Positions 43,711-52,813 are shown, numbered from the stretch's first letter. The stretch is DNA of 64,000 bases from Enterococcus termitis (GCF_001730305.1 NZ_MIJY01000044.1:210648-274647), one strand, 5' to 3'. The notes: generated by a model not told the origin, from the letters alone. Translations and numbers: made by a program.

Positions 43711-45930
43711 ATGAAAAAAAGAAAGCAGAAATTGAATCAGAAAAGTAAGTTACAATGGTTGTTTATGTTGCTGATTGTTTTTGTTGTTGGAGGTTATTTT
43801 TTTAGTCAAAACAAATTACGCGCTTTTACGATTGTCACTAACGGTGATTTTCGCTTGAAAGCAGAAAATCTCTGGAATGGAGAAGAGAAAAAAAGTTACG
43901 CCTCCTTAGAATGGGGAGAGGTCAGCGGCTTAAAGCAATCTGGTTATCAGTTGTTTCAGTCAGAAGATGGAACTACTTGGAACGTCCGCTCTATGAATTA
44001 TGGAAAAACGATCAATGTTTTAAATGTTTATCCAGACAGACAAGATGCTCAAACCTTAAAAGAATGGATGGATAGCTTAAATCTAGAAGATTCAAAAGGA
44101 AATCAACTGATTCAGGTTAGTTATGTTAGTCAAACAGATTTAGCGTTGAATCCTAATAAGTATATGAAAAATGCTAAAGGAGATTATATTTACGATGTTA
44201 TGATGTTTGGTTCGTGGGATTATAACAATCATAAGGATATTTCAGTTAGCGTCAAAAATGCAACACAAGAGTACATTAACTCGGGAAGAGGTGTTTTATT
44301 TGGTCATGATACGATTACACCAAATGACCGAGGACATACGAATTTCAATAGCTTTGCAAGTCAGCTAGGGTTTAAACTGCAAGCATCGTCATTTCAATTA
44401 GGAAGCAGAACAGTAAAGATCAATAACAACGGCTACTTAATGAAATATCCGTTTGAATTACAGAATGATTTAACTCTTACAGTTCCTTTGACCCACACTT
44501 GGGGACAGGGAATCTTACCTAATTCAAATACGATCAAATGGCTGGAATTTTTACCGCCGTACAACTGGAATAAACCTGGTGATGGCAGTGCGGATGCTAC
44601 CTTTTATCTAGCTACAAATAATAATCTAGGCATGATCCAAACAGGGCACAGTAATGGTCAGTCTACGATAGATGAGCGGAAAATCATTGCCAATACCTTG
44701 TATAATCTAGCTCAGGTGTCTTTGGAAACAAAAGCGCAGGATTATACTGTAAAAGATGATCGACCGCCAAAGCTTGCAACAGCGATACAAAAACCAAATA
44801 CAGGCATAGAAAATTTAGCGATAGAAATAGACAGTGTTGACATTGGAAAAGAGTATCAATGGTATGTAGAAGCCGATACGAGAGACAACGGACTAAAAAA
44901 ATCTGATATTGTCAAAGAGATGATCACCAGTAATATTGCAGGATATTTTTATAAGATTGATAGCTCCTCAACGTCTAATCTAAATAGCACAGTAGAAAGC
45001 TACAAGGATGATTTTGGTCGAATTGCAGCTGAGCGTTATGATATTTACGTGGCACCTCAAGGAACGACAGATAAATCAGCGCCGAATTATGATCCATCAA
45101 AAGATGCTAATCTGCTTACCTATAACACGAAGGGGAGTATAACTGGAATCAATGGTTTAGTTGATTTTGATAAATATCTGCATGTGGTAACAGTTGACCG
45201 AGCAAATAATGTCAGTGGTGTCAAGACGATTCAAATCAAAGAGCTGATGACAGAATTTAGAATTTCGGAAAAATATTTGGATACAGAGGGCAAAGAAATC
45301 CAGCAAGAAAGCTACCAAAACATAAAAAAAGGTAGTCGTTATACACAGTCATTCAAACAGATTCATGGGTATGCTGTGGATAGTTATACGATTGATAATG
45401 GTACGTCTGTACCTAGCGATAGTCAAACAACTGTTGCGATCGACAAAATCGCTAAACATATGACGGTTACGTATTATTACAATAAATTGATTCAATTAAA
45501 TATTAGACAGATTGTTTTAGCCGATCATCAAGAGGTGGTCGTACCAAAATCAGGATACTTACAGATCGATAATGGGCGAGCAGACAAAAAAAGTAATCTG
45601 TTTAATTTAACCGTCATATCTGGAAAAGAACAGGAAAAAGTTCCTTATACGGAGAGGATCATTGCTAAACAAGCAAATCATCACCAGCTAGTCTTAACTG
45701 CGCTAATTCCTGAATATTATTCTTACAGTGGTTATGTAGCGACAACGGATAATCGTCTTCACAATAGTGAGCTGCGAATAAATAATACACCGTCTCTAGA
45801 TATTACAGAGGCTGCCAGCTATTGGGTGACTATTTATATTGAACCGTCTGTTGATAAAACTCGTTCCCCACTTCCGTATAGTTGGGATTATCAGCAAAAC
45901 AAGTTAGGTGAAATCTTAAGAACAAACTAG
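43711..45930 (+). CDS. Large secreted/membrane-anchored protein with MucBP-like domain (DUF5057-like)
   Basis: A 739-residue protein with one N-terminal membrane or signal segment (about 15-31). A DUF5057-like region (about 80-340) has NVLNVYP, VMMFGSWDYNNHKDIS, GRGVLFGHDT and MIQTGHSNGQ. A beta-rich middle follows, then a MucBP-like repeat (about 520-600: YLDTEGKEI, YTQSFKQIHGYAVDSYTI, MTVTYYY) and a further C-terminal domain. DUF5057-type proteins accompany SipW/TasA-like systems in several Firmicutes. No sortase motif is present. It is a likely accessory matrix or adhesion protein. GAAGGAGAG precedes ATG 43711. Confidence 0.75.
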   Translation: MKKRKQKLNQKSKLQWLFMLLIVFVVGGYFFSQNKLRAFTIVTNGDFRLKAENLWNGEEKKSYASLEWGEVSGLKQSGYQLFQSEDGTTWNVRSMNYGKTINVLNVYPDRQDAQTLKEWMDSLNLEDSKGNQLIQVSYVSQTDLALNPNKYMKNAKGDYIYDVMMFGSWDYNNHKDISVSVKNATQEYINSGRGVLFGHDTITPNDRGHTNFNSFASQLGFKLQASSFQLGSRTVKINNNGYLMKYPFELQNDLTLTVPLTHTWGQGILPNSNTIKWLEFLPPYNWNKPGDGSADATFYLATNNNLGMIQTGHSNGQSTIDERKIIANTLYNLAQVSLETKAQDYTVKDDRPPKLATAIQKPNTGIENLAIEIDSVDIGKEYQWYVEADTRDNGLKKSDIVKEMITSNIAGYFYKIDSSSTSNLNSTVESYKDDFGRIAAERYDIYVAPQGTTDKSAPNYDPSKDANLLTYNTKGSITGINGLVDFDKYLHVVTVDRANNVSGVKTIQIKELMTEFRISEKYLDTEGKEIQQESYQNIKKGSRYTQSFKQIHGYAVDSYTIDNGTSVPSDSQTTVAIDKIAKHMTVTYYYNKLIQLNIRQIVLADHQEVVVPKSGYLQIDNGRADKKSNLFNLTVISGKEQEKVPYTERIIAKQANHHQLVLTALIPEYYSYSGYVATTDNRLHNSELRINNTPSLDITEAASYWVTIYIEPSVDKTRSPLPYSWDYQQNKLGEILRTN

Positions 45931-45998
45931 AAAGAGACGACTGTTAAGAAAACGTACTAAACAATAGCATTTTTGTCTCAACTTTTTGGAGGGTGTAT

Positions 45999-46175
45999 AT
46001 GTACATACTGTTGATCGTATCTGCGCTTATTCTATTTATTCATAGTCTGCTGCTCGTTTATATCATTCAAAAAAATGCAGAATTAACGAATAAAATCAAT
46101 CAGTTATGGCAAAAGTCTATTGCTAAAAAAGAAGATCGGTCTATGGCTCAAAAAAGAAATAGACAAAGAAAGTAG
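45999..46175 (+). CDS. Small single-helix membrane protein
   Basis: A 58-residue protein: an N-terminal membrane helix (about residues 3-23, LLIVSALILFIHSLLLVYII) followed by a basic, Lys/Arg/Gln-rich cytoplasmic tail. ATG 45999 lies six bases after TTGGAGG. It is seven bases upstream of the recombinase-like gene and probably translationally coupled to it. The function is unknown. A partner or regulator of its neighbours is inferred. Confidence 0.65.
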   Translation: MYILLIVSALILFIHSLLLVYIIQKNAELTNKINQLWQKSIAKKEDRSMAQKRNRQRK

Positions 46176-46181
46176 AAAACG

Positions 46182-46892
46182 ATGAAATTAGGATATGTTC
46201 ATGGACAAAAAATGACACAGCAATATGACCATTTGGAAGCCTATGCAGTAGATGAAATTTTTTCGGATGCGGACAGAGGATATGCGGTGCTGCAAGAGCA
46301 AGAAAGTGAGTTCCAACGGTTACTAGATTATTCAGAAGCAGGCGACTATTTGGTTGTTTCATCCTTGGATGTGCTGTCAAGAGACTATGAATTCTTACTT
46401 GAACTAATCGATAGATTGAGTGCTTTAGAACTAGAGTTGATTGTTTTAACCTCTCCTCATTTAAGGGTGCAAGAATGGCAAGAAATACTTACTTGGGTAA
46501 ATAAAAATGAACGTTTACTGCATCCAAAATTGATTAGTTTTAAACGCCATCAAGAAAAAAAGAAAGATAAAGACCGCTATACTATTTTTAGTAGAGCTTC
46601 CGAAGAGAAAAGTCTTTATTGGGAAGTCTTTTGGCTCCTCGTTGGGAAACAAAAAATTCGAATGATTGCGAAAGAAAAAGGTGTGCCTATTGAAACTGTT
46701 TTTAGAATACAACAAGAAGTTAAGCGAATAAAATTAGCTGTAATATTCGCGATTTGTTTCTTTTTGGCAATTACTACTATTAAAATCGCCGAGAGTTTCT
46801 CAGATAATATATGGATTCAAATCGTTGTATGTATCATTACAACGGTGGTTATCCTCTATAATGTATTAACAGATAGCGAACAAAATCTATAA
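46182..46892 (+). CDS. Membrane-anchored serine-recombinase-like protein without catalytic Ser
   Basis: A 236-residue protein. Residues 1-95 follow the resolvase/invertase N-terminal fold: MKLGYVHGQK, DEIFSDADRGYA, LLDYSEAGDYLVVSSLDVLSRD and LIDRLSALELELIVL. Key residues are lost. The usual Y-x-R-V-S reads YVHGQ, so Arg7 becomes His and catalytic Ser9 becomes Gln. The LDRLGR arginine is also Val. A helix-turn-helix-like stretch (IRMIAKEKGVPIETVFRIQQEV, about 165-186) follows, then two membrane helices (about 190-208 and 213-230). Recombination is ruled out by sequence. It may be a DNA-binding or signalling membrane protein of the matrix operon. A long terminator follows. Confidence 0.75.
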   Translation: MKLGYVHGQKMTQQYDHLEAYAVDEIFSDADRGYAVLQEQESEFQRLLDYSEAGDYLVVSSLDVLSRDYEFLLELIDRLSALELELIVLTSPHLRVQEWQEILTWVNKNERLLHPKLISFKRHQEKKKDKDRYTIFSRASEEKSLYWEVFWLLVGKQKIRMIAKEKGVPIETVFRIQQEVKRIKLAVIFAICFFLAITTIKIAESFSDNIWIQIVVCIITTVVILYNVLTDSEQNL

Positions 46893-46900
46893 AAATAAAG

Positions 46901-46987
46901 TATGGAGCATTTTGATGTGTGCCTCAAAAGTTGTATGTGAAAAATACAATTTTGAGGACACGTCATTTTGTACCATGCTTTTTTTGT
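46901..46987 (+). terminator. Very long hairpin terminator resembling an IS end
   Basis: TGATGTGTGCCTCAAAA and TTGTAT pair with ATACAA and TTTTGAGGACACGTCA with single bulges, and an outer AGTATGG/CCATGCT helix and a T-run complete it. The inner part (CCTCAAAAGTTGTA, GAAAAATACAA) closely matches the left end of the IS element at 63897-63936. Confidence 0.75.
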
Positions 46988-47022
46988 ATACTTAAGATGT
47001 ATCTATTTATTTTTAGCGAAAA

Positions 47023-47036
47023 TGTCTGCGCTTACA
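47023..47036. promoter_or_regulatory. cre-like (CcpA) site before the PTS operon
   Basis: TGTCTGCGCTTACA matches the cre consensus at 12 of 14 positions. A TATAAT hexamer lies at 47092-47097, without a clear -35. Catabolite repression of the PTS operon is expected. Confidence 0.5.
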
Positions 47037-47121
47037 TTTTTGCAAAAAAATGTTGCAACAATCTCTACTAATCAATTGTCCCTTCCGATTATATAATGAA
47101 CTCAGATAAGGAGAGAAGCAA

Positions 47122-49221
47122 ATGAAAGATCGAACAATGCAAATATTTAAACGGTTTATTTGGTCAGATTATTCATTGACTCTTGATGAATTAAGCGAGG
47201 ATTTCAAAATCAGCAACAGAACAATCAGAAACGAGATTAAAGAAATCAATGAATTTCTTATCAGTCATGAATTGTCAGAGATTAAAACAATCCGAAACAA
47301 AGGAATGGTTTTAACGCTTGATCAGCTGGAAAAAGAACAATTAGATGCGCTTATCGACGAAAAAAATGAATTTGATTACTTGAATCGGGAGGAACGAATT
47401 TTTGATTTGATTTTAGCTTTTTCTTTATCGGAACAACCTGTTTTTTTATATCAAAAAGAATCAGAGTATCAGATATCCAAAAGTACAATGGACGAAGATA
47501 TGCGGAGGGTCAGGAATATTCTTCTAGAGTATGGTATTGAAGTATTGAGTATTCCTAAACAAGGGATCGTTTTAAAAGGATCCGAACGAACTATTCGCAC
47601 TATGATCTATGATGTGATCAACCAAGCCATTGACAGCTTGCGGTTTCTTGATGAGAATGCGTCTGGCTTGAGTATTTCAGAAATACATTTATTTCGCTAT
47701 ATTCCCAGAGAGGTATTAAAACAAATTGATCACGTCTATCATCAAACGATTTCCTCAAGAGAGGATATTTATCGCAATCAGCTGGTCATGTTTACAGCGG
47801 TTTGGTTAAGTCGTTACTTAAGCCAAGAGTTGATTCCCAGCTCTGATTGGGAAATTTGGGATATAGATCAAAATACGCTTAAAACCTCTTTTGTCGATCA
47901 GTTGTGTCAAACATTAGTTGTTAGACCGCCAGCCTCGGAATTAAATTATATCGTTTTTATGCTAGAAACGTTTAGCACTGGGAGCATAAGTAATTCTGTT
48001 GAATGGGTACAAGCCCAATTATTGTCGATCCAACTTATTCAGTTTGTTGAGCAAACGACTCAAATTCCTTTTTCGAAGAAGGAAGAATCTCTACACGAAG
48101 GATTGTATCGCCACATGGCTGGTTTGATTAGTCGGGTAAAAAGTGAAATCCAAATTTTAAATCCATTGAAAGAAACGGTGAAACGGTATTACGGAAATAT
48201 TTATTTTGCGATTGAAAAATTTGCACCTGCGATCGAAGTAATCACTAAAAATGAATTAAGTGAGGATGAAATTGCTTTCTTGACGATTCATTTTTCAACT
48301 TCTGTAAGTGCAATTAATCAAGAGCTGAAATATACCTACAAGGCAGTTGTGGTTTGTAATCATGGAACCGCTACCGGGAGATTACTAGCAGAACATTTGA
48401 AGGAACTGTTTAACATTGAAGTAGTAGCTGTTTTAAGCACAGGAGAGATGGAGCTAATAAAAAAACTAGATGTTGATCTGATTTTTTCGACGCTCAGTTT
48501 AACGTATCCTGAAAAACCAATTTTAGTTGTTGATCCGATCATCAAAATAGAAAGTCGCAAAAATATTCAAGCATTTTTAGAACGAAATAAACAATTTAAA
48601 CGTCTAGTAAATAACGTCAATGATTCTACGGAATTATTTTATGAAGTGCTTGATTTGATCAAAGATAGCGGCGGTACGATTTCTAGCCATATCTATCGAA
48701 ATTTAGAGAACGCGTTTGATAAGAATCATTTAAAGATAAATAAAAGGGAGCTGCAGCCGATGCTAAAAGATGTCTTAAAGCCAAGTGATATCTTGTTATT
48801 AGAAAAATGTTCAGATTGGGAGAGTGCGATTCGACGAGTGGCCTATCCGTTGTTAAAAGAAAATTATATTAACGAATCCTATGTACAAGCAATGATCGCG
48901 TCTGTCAATGAATTTGGTCCATACATTGTGATGGGAAAGCATCTCGCTTTGGCCCATGCCAGACCGGAAGATGGTGTAAATAAATTAGGAATAAGTGTTG
49001 CGACTTTAGCCGAACCGGTCGTCTTTGGCAATGATGCAAATGATCCTGTGAAAATTATTTTTTGTTTGGCAGCGGTGGATTCGTTTTCCCATCTAAATAT
49101 CATGAAAAGCTTGATTGATTTGATCAATGACGAAACAAAAATAAATCGTTTGATTGACTGTAGTAATGTATCTGATTTTGAAGCAATTTTATATGAAGAG
49201 GAAGAAAGGCAACAAAAATAA
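47122..49221 (+). CDS. MtlR/BglG-type PTS-regulated transcriptional activator
   Basis: A 699-residue regulator. Two N-terminal HTH domains (about 1-60 and 85-160) are followed by PRD1 and PRD2 (about 190-400). An EIIB-like domain has Cys412 (VVCNHGTATG), and a C-terminal EIIA-like domain (about 550-695) carries His607 and His612 (GKHLALAHARP). PTS enzymes phosphorylate such proteins on the PRDs, EIIB and EIIA parts, linking activity to sugar supply and to HPr. It presumably activates its own downstream PTS genes (49246-52794). ATG 47122 follows AAGGAGAG. Confidence 0.88.
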   Translation: MKDRTMQIFKRFIWSDYSLTLDELSEDFKISNRTIRNEIKEINEFLISHELSEIKTIRNKGMVLTLDQLEKEQLDALIDEKNEFDYLNREERIFDLILAFSLSEQPVFLYQKESEYQISKSTMDEDMRRVRNILLEYGIEVLSIPKQGIVLKGSERTIRTMIYDVINQAIDSLRFLDENASGLSISEIHLFRYIPREVLKQIDHVYHQTISSREDIYRNQLVMFTAVWLSRYLSQELIPSSDWEIWDIDQNTLKTSFVDQLCQTLVVRPPASELNYIVFMLETFSTGSISNSVEWVQAQLLSIQLIQFVEQTTQIPFSKKEESLHEGLYRHMAGLISRVKSEIQILNPLKETVKRYYGNIYFAIEKFAPAIEVITKNELSEDEIAFLTIHFSTSVSAINQELKYTYKAVVVCNHGTATGRLLAEHLKELFNIEVVAVLSTGEMELIKKLDVDLIFSTLSLTYPEKPILVVDPIIKIESRKNIQAFLERNKQFKRLVNNVNDSTELFYEVLDLIKDSGGTISSHIYRNLENAFDKNHLKINKRELQPMLKDVLKPSDILLLEKCSDWESAIRRVAYPLLKENYINESYVQAMIASVNEFGPYIVMGKHLALAHARPEDGVNKLGISVATLAEPVVFGNDANDPVKIIFCLAAVDSFSHLNIMKSLIDLINDETKINRLIDCSNVSDFEAILYEEEERQQK

Positions 49222-49245
49222 TAAAAATGACTGGAGCGGATCATC

Positions 49246-49551
49246 ATGAAAAAACTTACTATTTTATTTGTTTGCGGGGCTGGATTAGGCAGTAGTTTTG
49301 CGGCTCAAATGGCAGCAGAAGACGTCTTGAATCAGAAAGGAGTTGACGCAAAACTCGAGCATACAGACATCTCATCAGCAGTTTCTATGAATCCAGATAT
49401 TATTATTACAGCTCAGAATTTTCAAAGCCAATTTGAAAAATTTAGTATCGATGAAGAAAAGACAGCGATTATTTATCTGAAAAATATTGTTTCGAAAGCC
49501 GAAATTGATGAAAAAATCACACCAGTTTTACAAGCAAAAGGTGCTATTTAG
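49246..49551 (+). CDS. PTS EIIB component (ascorbate/Ula type)
   Basis: A 101-residue cytoplasmic phosphocarrier. The phosphocysteine loop is at the N-terminus: FVCGAGLGSSFAAQM (Cys10). The UlaB-like domain (PTS_IIB lactose/cellobiose fold) has the usual length. It lies 24 bases after the regulator and 26 before the EIIC gene. No separate EIIA gene is present in the operon. Confidence 0.9.
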   Translation: MKKLTILFVCGAGLGSSFAAQMAAEDVLNQKGVDAKLEHTDISSAVSMNPDIIITAQNFQSQFEKFSIDEEKTAIIYLKNIVSKAEIDEKITPVLQAKGAI

Positions 49552-49577
49552 CCAAAAAATAATGGAGGGGCTTTATC

Positions 49578-50867
49578 ATGGGAGTAGTTAATTTTATCAT
49601 CGAAAATATTTTGACTCAGGCATCGATCACGATCAGCTTAATTGCTATGTTAGGATTGATCCTACAAAAAAAATCGATTGGTCAAGTGTTATCAGGCTCA
49701 TTAAAAACGTTGTTAGGGTTTCAAGTACTAAGTGCCGGTTCTAGTATCATTGTTGGCAGTCTGACCTATTTTGGTGAAATTTTTACAGAAGGATTTCATA
49801 TGCAAGGAATCATTCCTTCTATCGAAGCGATCAACGGACAGGCAATGAATGAACTGGGATTAGGCCGAGATATCGCGTTAACCTTTTTAGCCATTTTTGT
49901 ATTTAATATTTTGATTGCTCGTTTTACAAAGTGGAAATATATTTTCTTAACAGGGCAAGCGATTTTATGGATGGCGACAATGACCACGGTTTTTGGCTAC
50001 TTTGCTGGACTGCGTGGACTTGCATTGATTCTGGTTGGGGGCTTCATTGGCGGTGTATTTGCGGTGGCAATGCCAGCGATCGCCCAGCCATTTATTAGAA
50101 AAATAACAGGGTCAGACGATATTGCGTTAGGGCACTTTTGTACGATTGGCTACTTGTTTGAGGCAGGTGTTGCTTGGATTTTTGGGGAGCGCGGCGAAAA
50201 TAAAAAATCTGTGGAAGATCTTAAATTACCGAAATCTTTTGAGTTTCTTCAAGATACCTACTTGTCAGTGATGGTCGTAATGGTGCCATTATATATTGTA
50301 ACTGTATTGTTTGCAGGTGAAATCTTTGCTTCGACGTTATCAGGTAATCAAAACTATATTATGTTTGCCTTTTTACAAGCAATTCAATTTGTGGTTGGTG
50401 TTTATGTATTATTGGCAGGCGTTCGGTTATTACTTGGAGAAATCGTACCAGCATTTAGAGGAATTGCGATGAAATTGGTGCCGAATGCTATTCCGGCGTT
50501 GGATTGTCCTGTATTTTTCCCGTACAGTCCAAATGCGGTGATCTTAGGTTTTATCACGACAACCATCGGAGCAGTTCTAGCAATGTTCATTTTGCCGACG
50601 TTTGGCTTGGCGATGATTTTACCGGGAATGTTGACGAACTTTTTTGCAGGCGGGACAGCAGGAATTTTTGGAAACGCAGTTGGCGGCAGACGTGGAGCGA
50701 TTATCGGTGGCATCGCACATGGCTTTTTCATTACCTTGCTACCTGCACTATTAGTGACGATTTTCAATAGTATGGGCTTTGTCAATGCTACAGCAACAGA
50801 TGTGGATACTGTTACAGCGGCTCTTTTATATGCTTGGCTTATTAGTCCGATCATGAAGGCCTTTTAA
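49578..50867 (+). CDS. PTS EIIC component, UlaA/SgaT type
   Basis: A 429-residue integral membrane permease with about eleven helices, of the ascorbate-type (UlaA) family: GLILQKKSIGQVLSG-type start, QVLSAGSSIIVGSL, GHFCTIGYLFEAG, LDCPVFFPYSPNAVILGF and GNAVGGRRGA. Members transport L-ascorbate or other sugar acids/pentitols. The substrate here is not evident, because the downstream enzymes (aldolase, kinase) differ from the ula pathway. ATG 49578 follows GGAGGGG. Confidence 0.9.
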   Translation: MGVVNFIIENILTQASITISLIAMLGLILQKKSIGQVLSGSLKTLLGFQVLSAGSSIIVGSLTYFGEIFTEGFHMQGIIPSIEAINGQAMNELGLGRDIALTFLAIFVFNILIARFTKWKYIFLTGQAILWMATMTTVFGYFAGLRGLALILVGGFIGGVFAVAMPAIAQPFIRKITGSDDIALGHFCTIGYLFEAGVAWIFGERGENKKSVEDLKLPKSFEFLQDTYLSVMVVMVPLYIVTVLFAGEIFASTLSGNQNYIMFAFLQAIQFVVGVYVLLAGVRLLLGEIVPAFRGIAMKLVPNAIPALDCPVFFPYSPNAVILGFITTTIGAVLAMFILPTFGLAMILPGMLTNFFAGGTAGIFGNAVGGRRGAIIGGIAHGFFITLLPALLVTIFNSMGFVNATATDVDTVTAALLYAWLISPIMKAF

Positions 50868-50882
50868 CAAAGGAGTGACAAG

Positions 50883-51284
50883 ATGTTTGAATTTTTTAAG
50901 AAGAAAAAGACAAGTCCAGTAAAAAAAGAAGTGAAAGAGGTTCTGACAGAGGAGCAAAAAGATGAACTTCGTAAAGAAATTACTCAACTTACAGCAGAAA
51001 TCGAGGCATCAGATTCAACAGCTCCTGTTTTAGCTGAAAAATATGAAAAAGTGGGTTTACTACTCGCACAATTAAACGAAATCGATCAGGCCATTACAGC
51101 ATTAGAAAAAAGTCAGTCCTATCAAAATAATATTGGCGCAGGATACAAAAAATTGATGAGTTTATACAATCAAAAACGAGCAGAAGCCGCAAAAAATGGC
51201 GATGATGCTGGAATTGATCTGTGGATGAATAAAATGGATGACATGAGACAAATCGCTAAAAAAGTCACAATCAGCGGTCAGTAA
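50883..51284 (+). CDS. Small helical protein of the PTS operon, unknown
   Basis: A 133-residue soluble protein: basic N-terminus (FEFFKKKKTSPVKKE), then helices with a TPR-like pattern (APVLAEKYEKVGLLLAQLNEIDQAITALEK split by turns) and a C-terminal helix. It lies 15 bases after the EIIC gene behind AAGGAG. I do not recognise the family. The fixed place within the operon suggests a chaperone or regulatory role. Confidence 0.7.
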   Translation: MFEFFKKKKTSPVKKEVKEVLTEEQKDELRKEITQLTAEIEASDSTAPVLAEKYEKVGLLLAQLNEIDQAITALEKSQSYQNNIGAGYKKLMSLYNQKRAEAAKNGDDAGIDLWMNKMDDMRQIAKKVTISGQ

Positions 51285-51308
51285 AAGTGAAAGATAGGGG
51301 AGAACTAT

Positions 51309-52172
51309 ATGTATACAACGTTGAAAGAAGTCACAAGAATCGCAGAAGAATTGAATTTTACGGTGGGGGCTTTTAATGCCCATAATTTAGAAATGTTACC
51401 TGAAATGATTCGAGCTGCCAAAGAAATGGGGGCACCGATCATTATCCAAACGAGTGTGGATACAGCTAAATATATCGGATATGATGTGCTGGTTTCGGTT
51501 GTTAAAACGATCGCTGAAGAAGAAATGGTCGATGCAGTACTTCATTTAGATCATGCACGAAATTTTGATGATATCAAAGAAGCGATCGATCATGGATACA
51601 CGTCTGTTATGTACGATGGTTCTCATTTACCATTTAAAGAAAATATTTTAAAAACAAAGGCTGTAGTAGCATACGCTCATAAAAAAGGTGTTTCTGTTGA
51701 AGGAGAGCTAGGAACGATTGGGGGAACAGAGGAAGGGATTCATGTAGAGGAAAACGACAAAGTCTACACAAAACCAGAGGATGCCCGTACTTTTGTGGAT
51801 GCAACAGGAATCGATGCTTTAGCCATTGCGATCGGAACAAATCACGGACAATTTAAATCCAAGACAGAAGTTAACTTGCCATTGTTAAAAGAAATTAACG
51901 CGATCGTTGATATTCCACTAGTCATTCACGGTGGCACCGGCGTAAAAGAAGAGGACTATTCAGAGTTGATCAACAATGGTATCCGCAAATTCAATGTAGG
52001 AACGGAACTTTTAGTAAACTGGACTAAAACAGCGAAAGAATCCTTTGGAGAAACGGCAGTCAATAAATCATTGCGCTATAATGTAATTCCAGCTAATGAA
52101 GCTTGCCGCGAGATCGTCAAGCATAAAATAGGGCTGTTTATGAACGTGGAAAATCCTATCCATATAGGTTAG
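51309..52172 (+). CDS. Class II ketose-bisphosphate aldolase
   Basis: A 287-residue zinc-dependent aldolase of the FbaA/GatY/KbaY family. Motifs: GAFNAHNLE, LHLDHARNF (catalytic Asp and zinc His), SVMYDGSHLPFKEN, VEGELGTIGG, IGTNHGQFK (zinc His) and IHGGTGVKEEDY (zinc His). The substrate is probably a ketose 1-phosphate or bisphosphate derived from the PTS sugar, such as tagatose or fructose type. Sequence alone cannot decide. AGGGGAG precedes ATG 51309. Confidence 0.88.
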   Translation: MYTTLKEVTRIAEELNFTVGAFNAHNLEMLPEMIRAAKEMGAPIIIQTSVDTAKYIGYDVLVSVVKTIAEEEMVDAVLHLDHARNFDDIKEAIDHGYTSVMYDGSHLPFKENILKTKAVVAYAHKKGVSVEGELGTIGGTEEGIHVEENDKVYTKPEDARTFVDATGIDALAIAIGTNHGQFKSKTEVNLPLLKEINAIVDIPLVIHGGTGVKEEDYSELINNGIRKFNVGTELLVNWTKTAKESFGETAVNKSLRYNVIPANEACREIVKHKIGLFMNVENPIHIG

Positions 52173-52176
52173 TCAA

Positions 52177-52794
52177 ATGAAAAAATATTTGATCCTGATT
52201 GCTGGCAGTCCGGCAACAGGGAAAACCTACCTAATCACAAAAATCAGGGAACAAATTCCAAATATCTTTTTGCTTACGCCAGATGAAGGCAAAGAACTGT
52301 TCGCTGACTCCGTCGGATTTGATACACTTGCTGAGAAGTCTCAGTTAGAAAAAAGAGTTTGGCACTTTTATTATGGTATCTTAGCATTATATATGGACGC
52401 GGGAAAACAGGTGATCGTGTCAGAATACCCATTTAGTGACAAGCAAAAAGATAAGCTAGCGCAACTGGCTTGTACGTATGAATATGAAATCATTACGATT
52501 CGTTTAGTTGCTGATTTCGACGTATTGTGGGAAAGAAGAAAAGTCCGAGATTTAGAACCAGATCGGCACCTTAGTCATTTAATGACACATTATCATTTTC
52601 ATGATCGATTAGAGGATCGTAGCAAAGCAGATAATCATATTACAAAAGAAGAATTCAAGCAAATAATCCAAAAAAGAAAATACGACCAATTTCAATTAGG
52701 AGAAGTTCATGAATTTGATGTGACAGACTATGAAAAAGTAGATTATAGCCATTTGATCCAATACTTAAAAAATAAGATCGAGAATGAAAATTGA
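52177..52794 (+). CDS. P-loop kinase of the PTS operon
   Basis: A 205-residue P-loop NTPase/kinase with Walker A AGSPATGKTYL at residues 9-19. YPFSDKQKDKL and a RLVADFDVLWERRKVRD lid-like segment follow, resembling zeta-toxin/gluconokinase-type small-molecule kinases. It starts four bases after the aldolase stop, so it is the last gene of the operon. It may phosphorylate the internalised sugar phosphate or an intermediate. The family is not certain. Confidence 0.7.
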   Translation: MKKYLILIAGSPATGKTYLITKIREQIPNIFLLTPDEGKELFADSVGFDTLAEKSQLEKRVWHFYYGILALYMDAGKQVIVSEYPFSDKQKDKLAQLACTYEYEIITIRLVADFDVLWERRKVRDLEPDRHLSHLMTHYHFHDRLEDRSKADNHITKEEFKQIIQKRKYDQFQLGEVHEFDVTDYEKVDYSHLIQYLKNKIENEN

Positions 52795-52813
52795 AGAACG
52801 GTAAGTGAAGAGA

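Noticed and set aside
50402..50854. 150-codon minus-strand frame opposite the EIIC gene
   Set aside because: Antisense shadow of a conserved membrane permease with typical codon-driven composition; no start signal.
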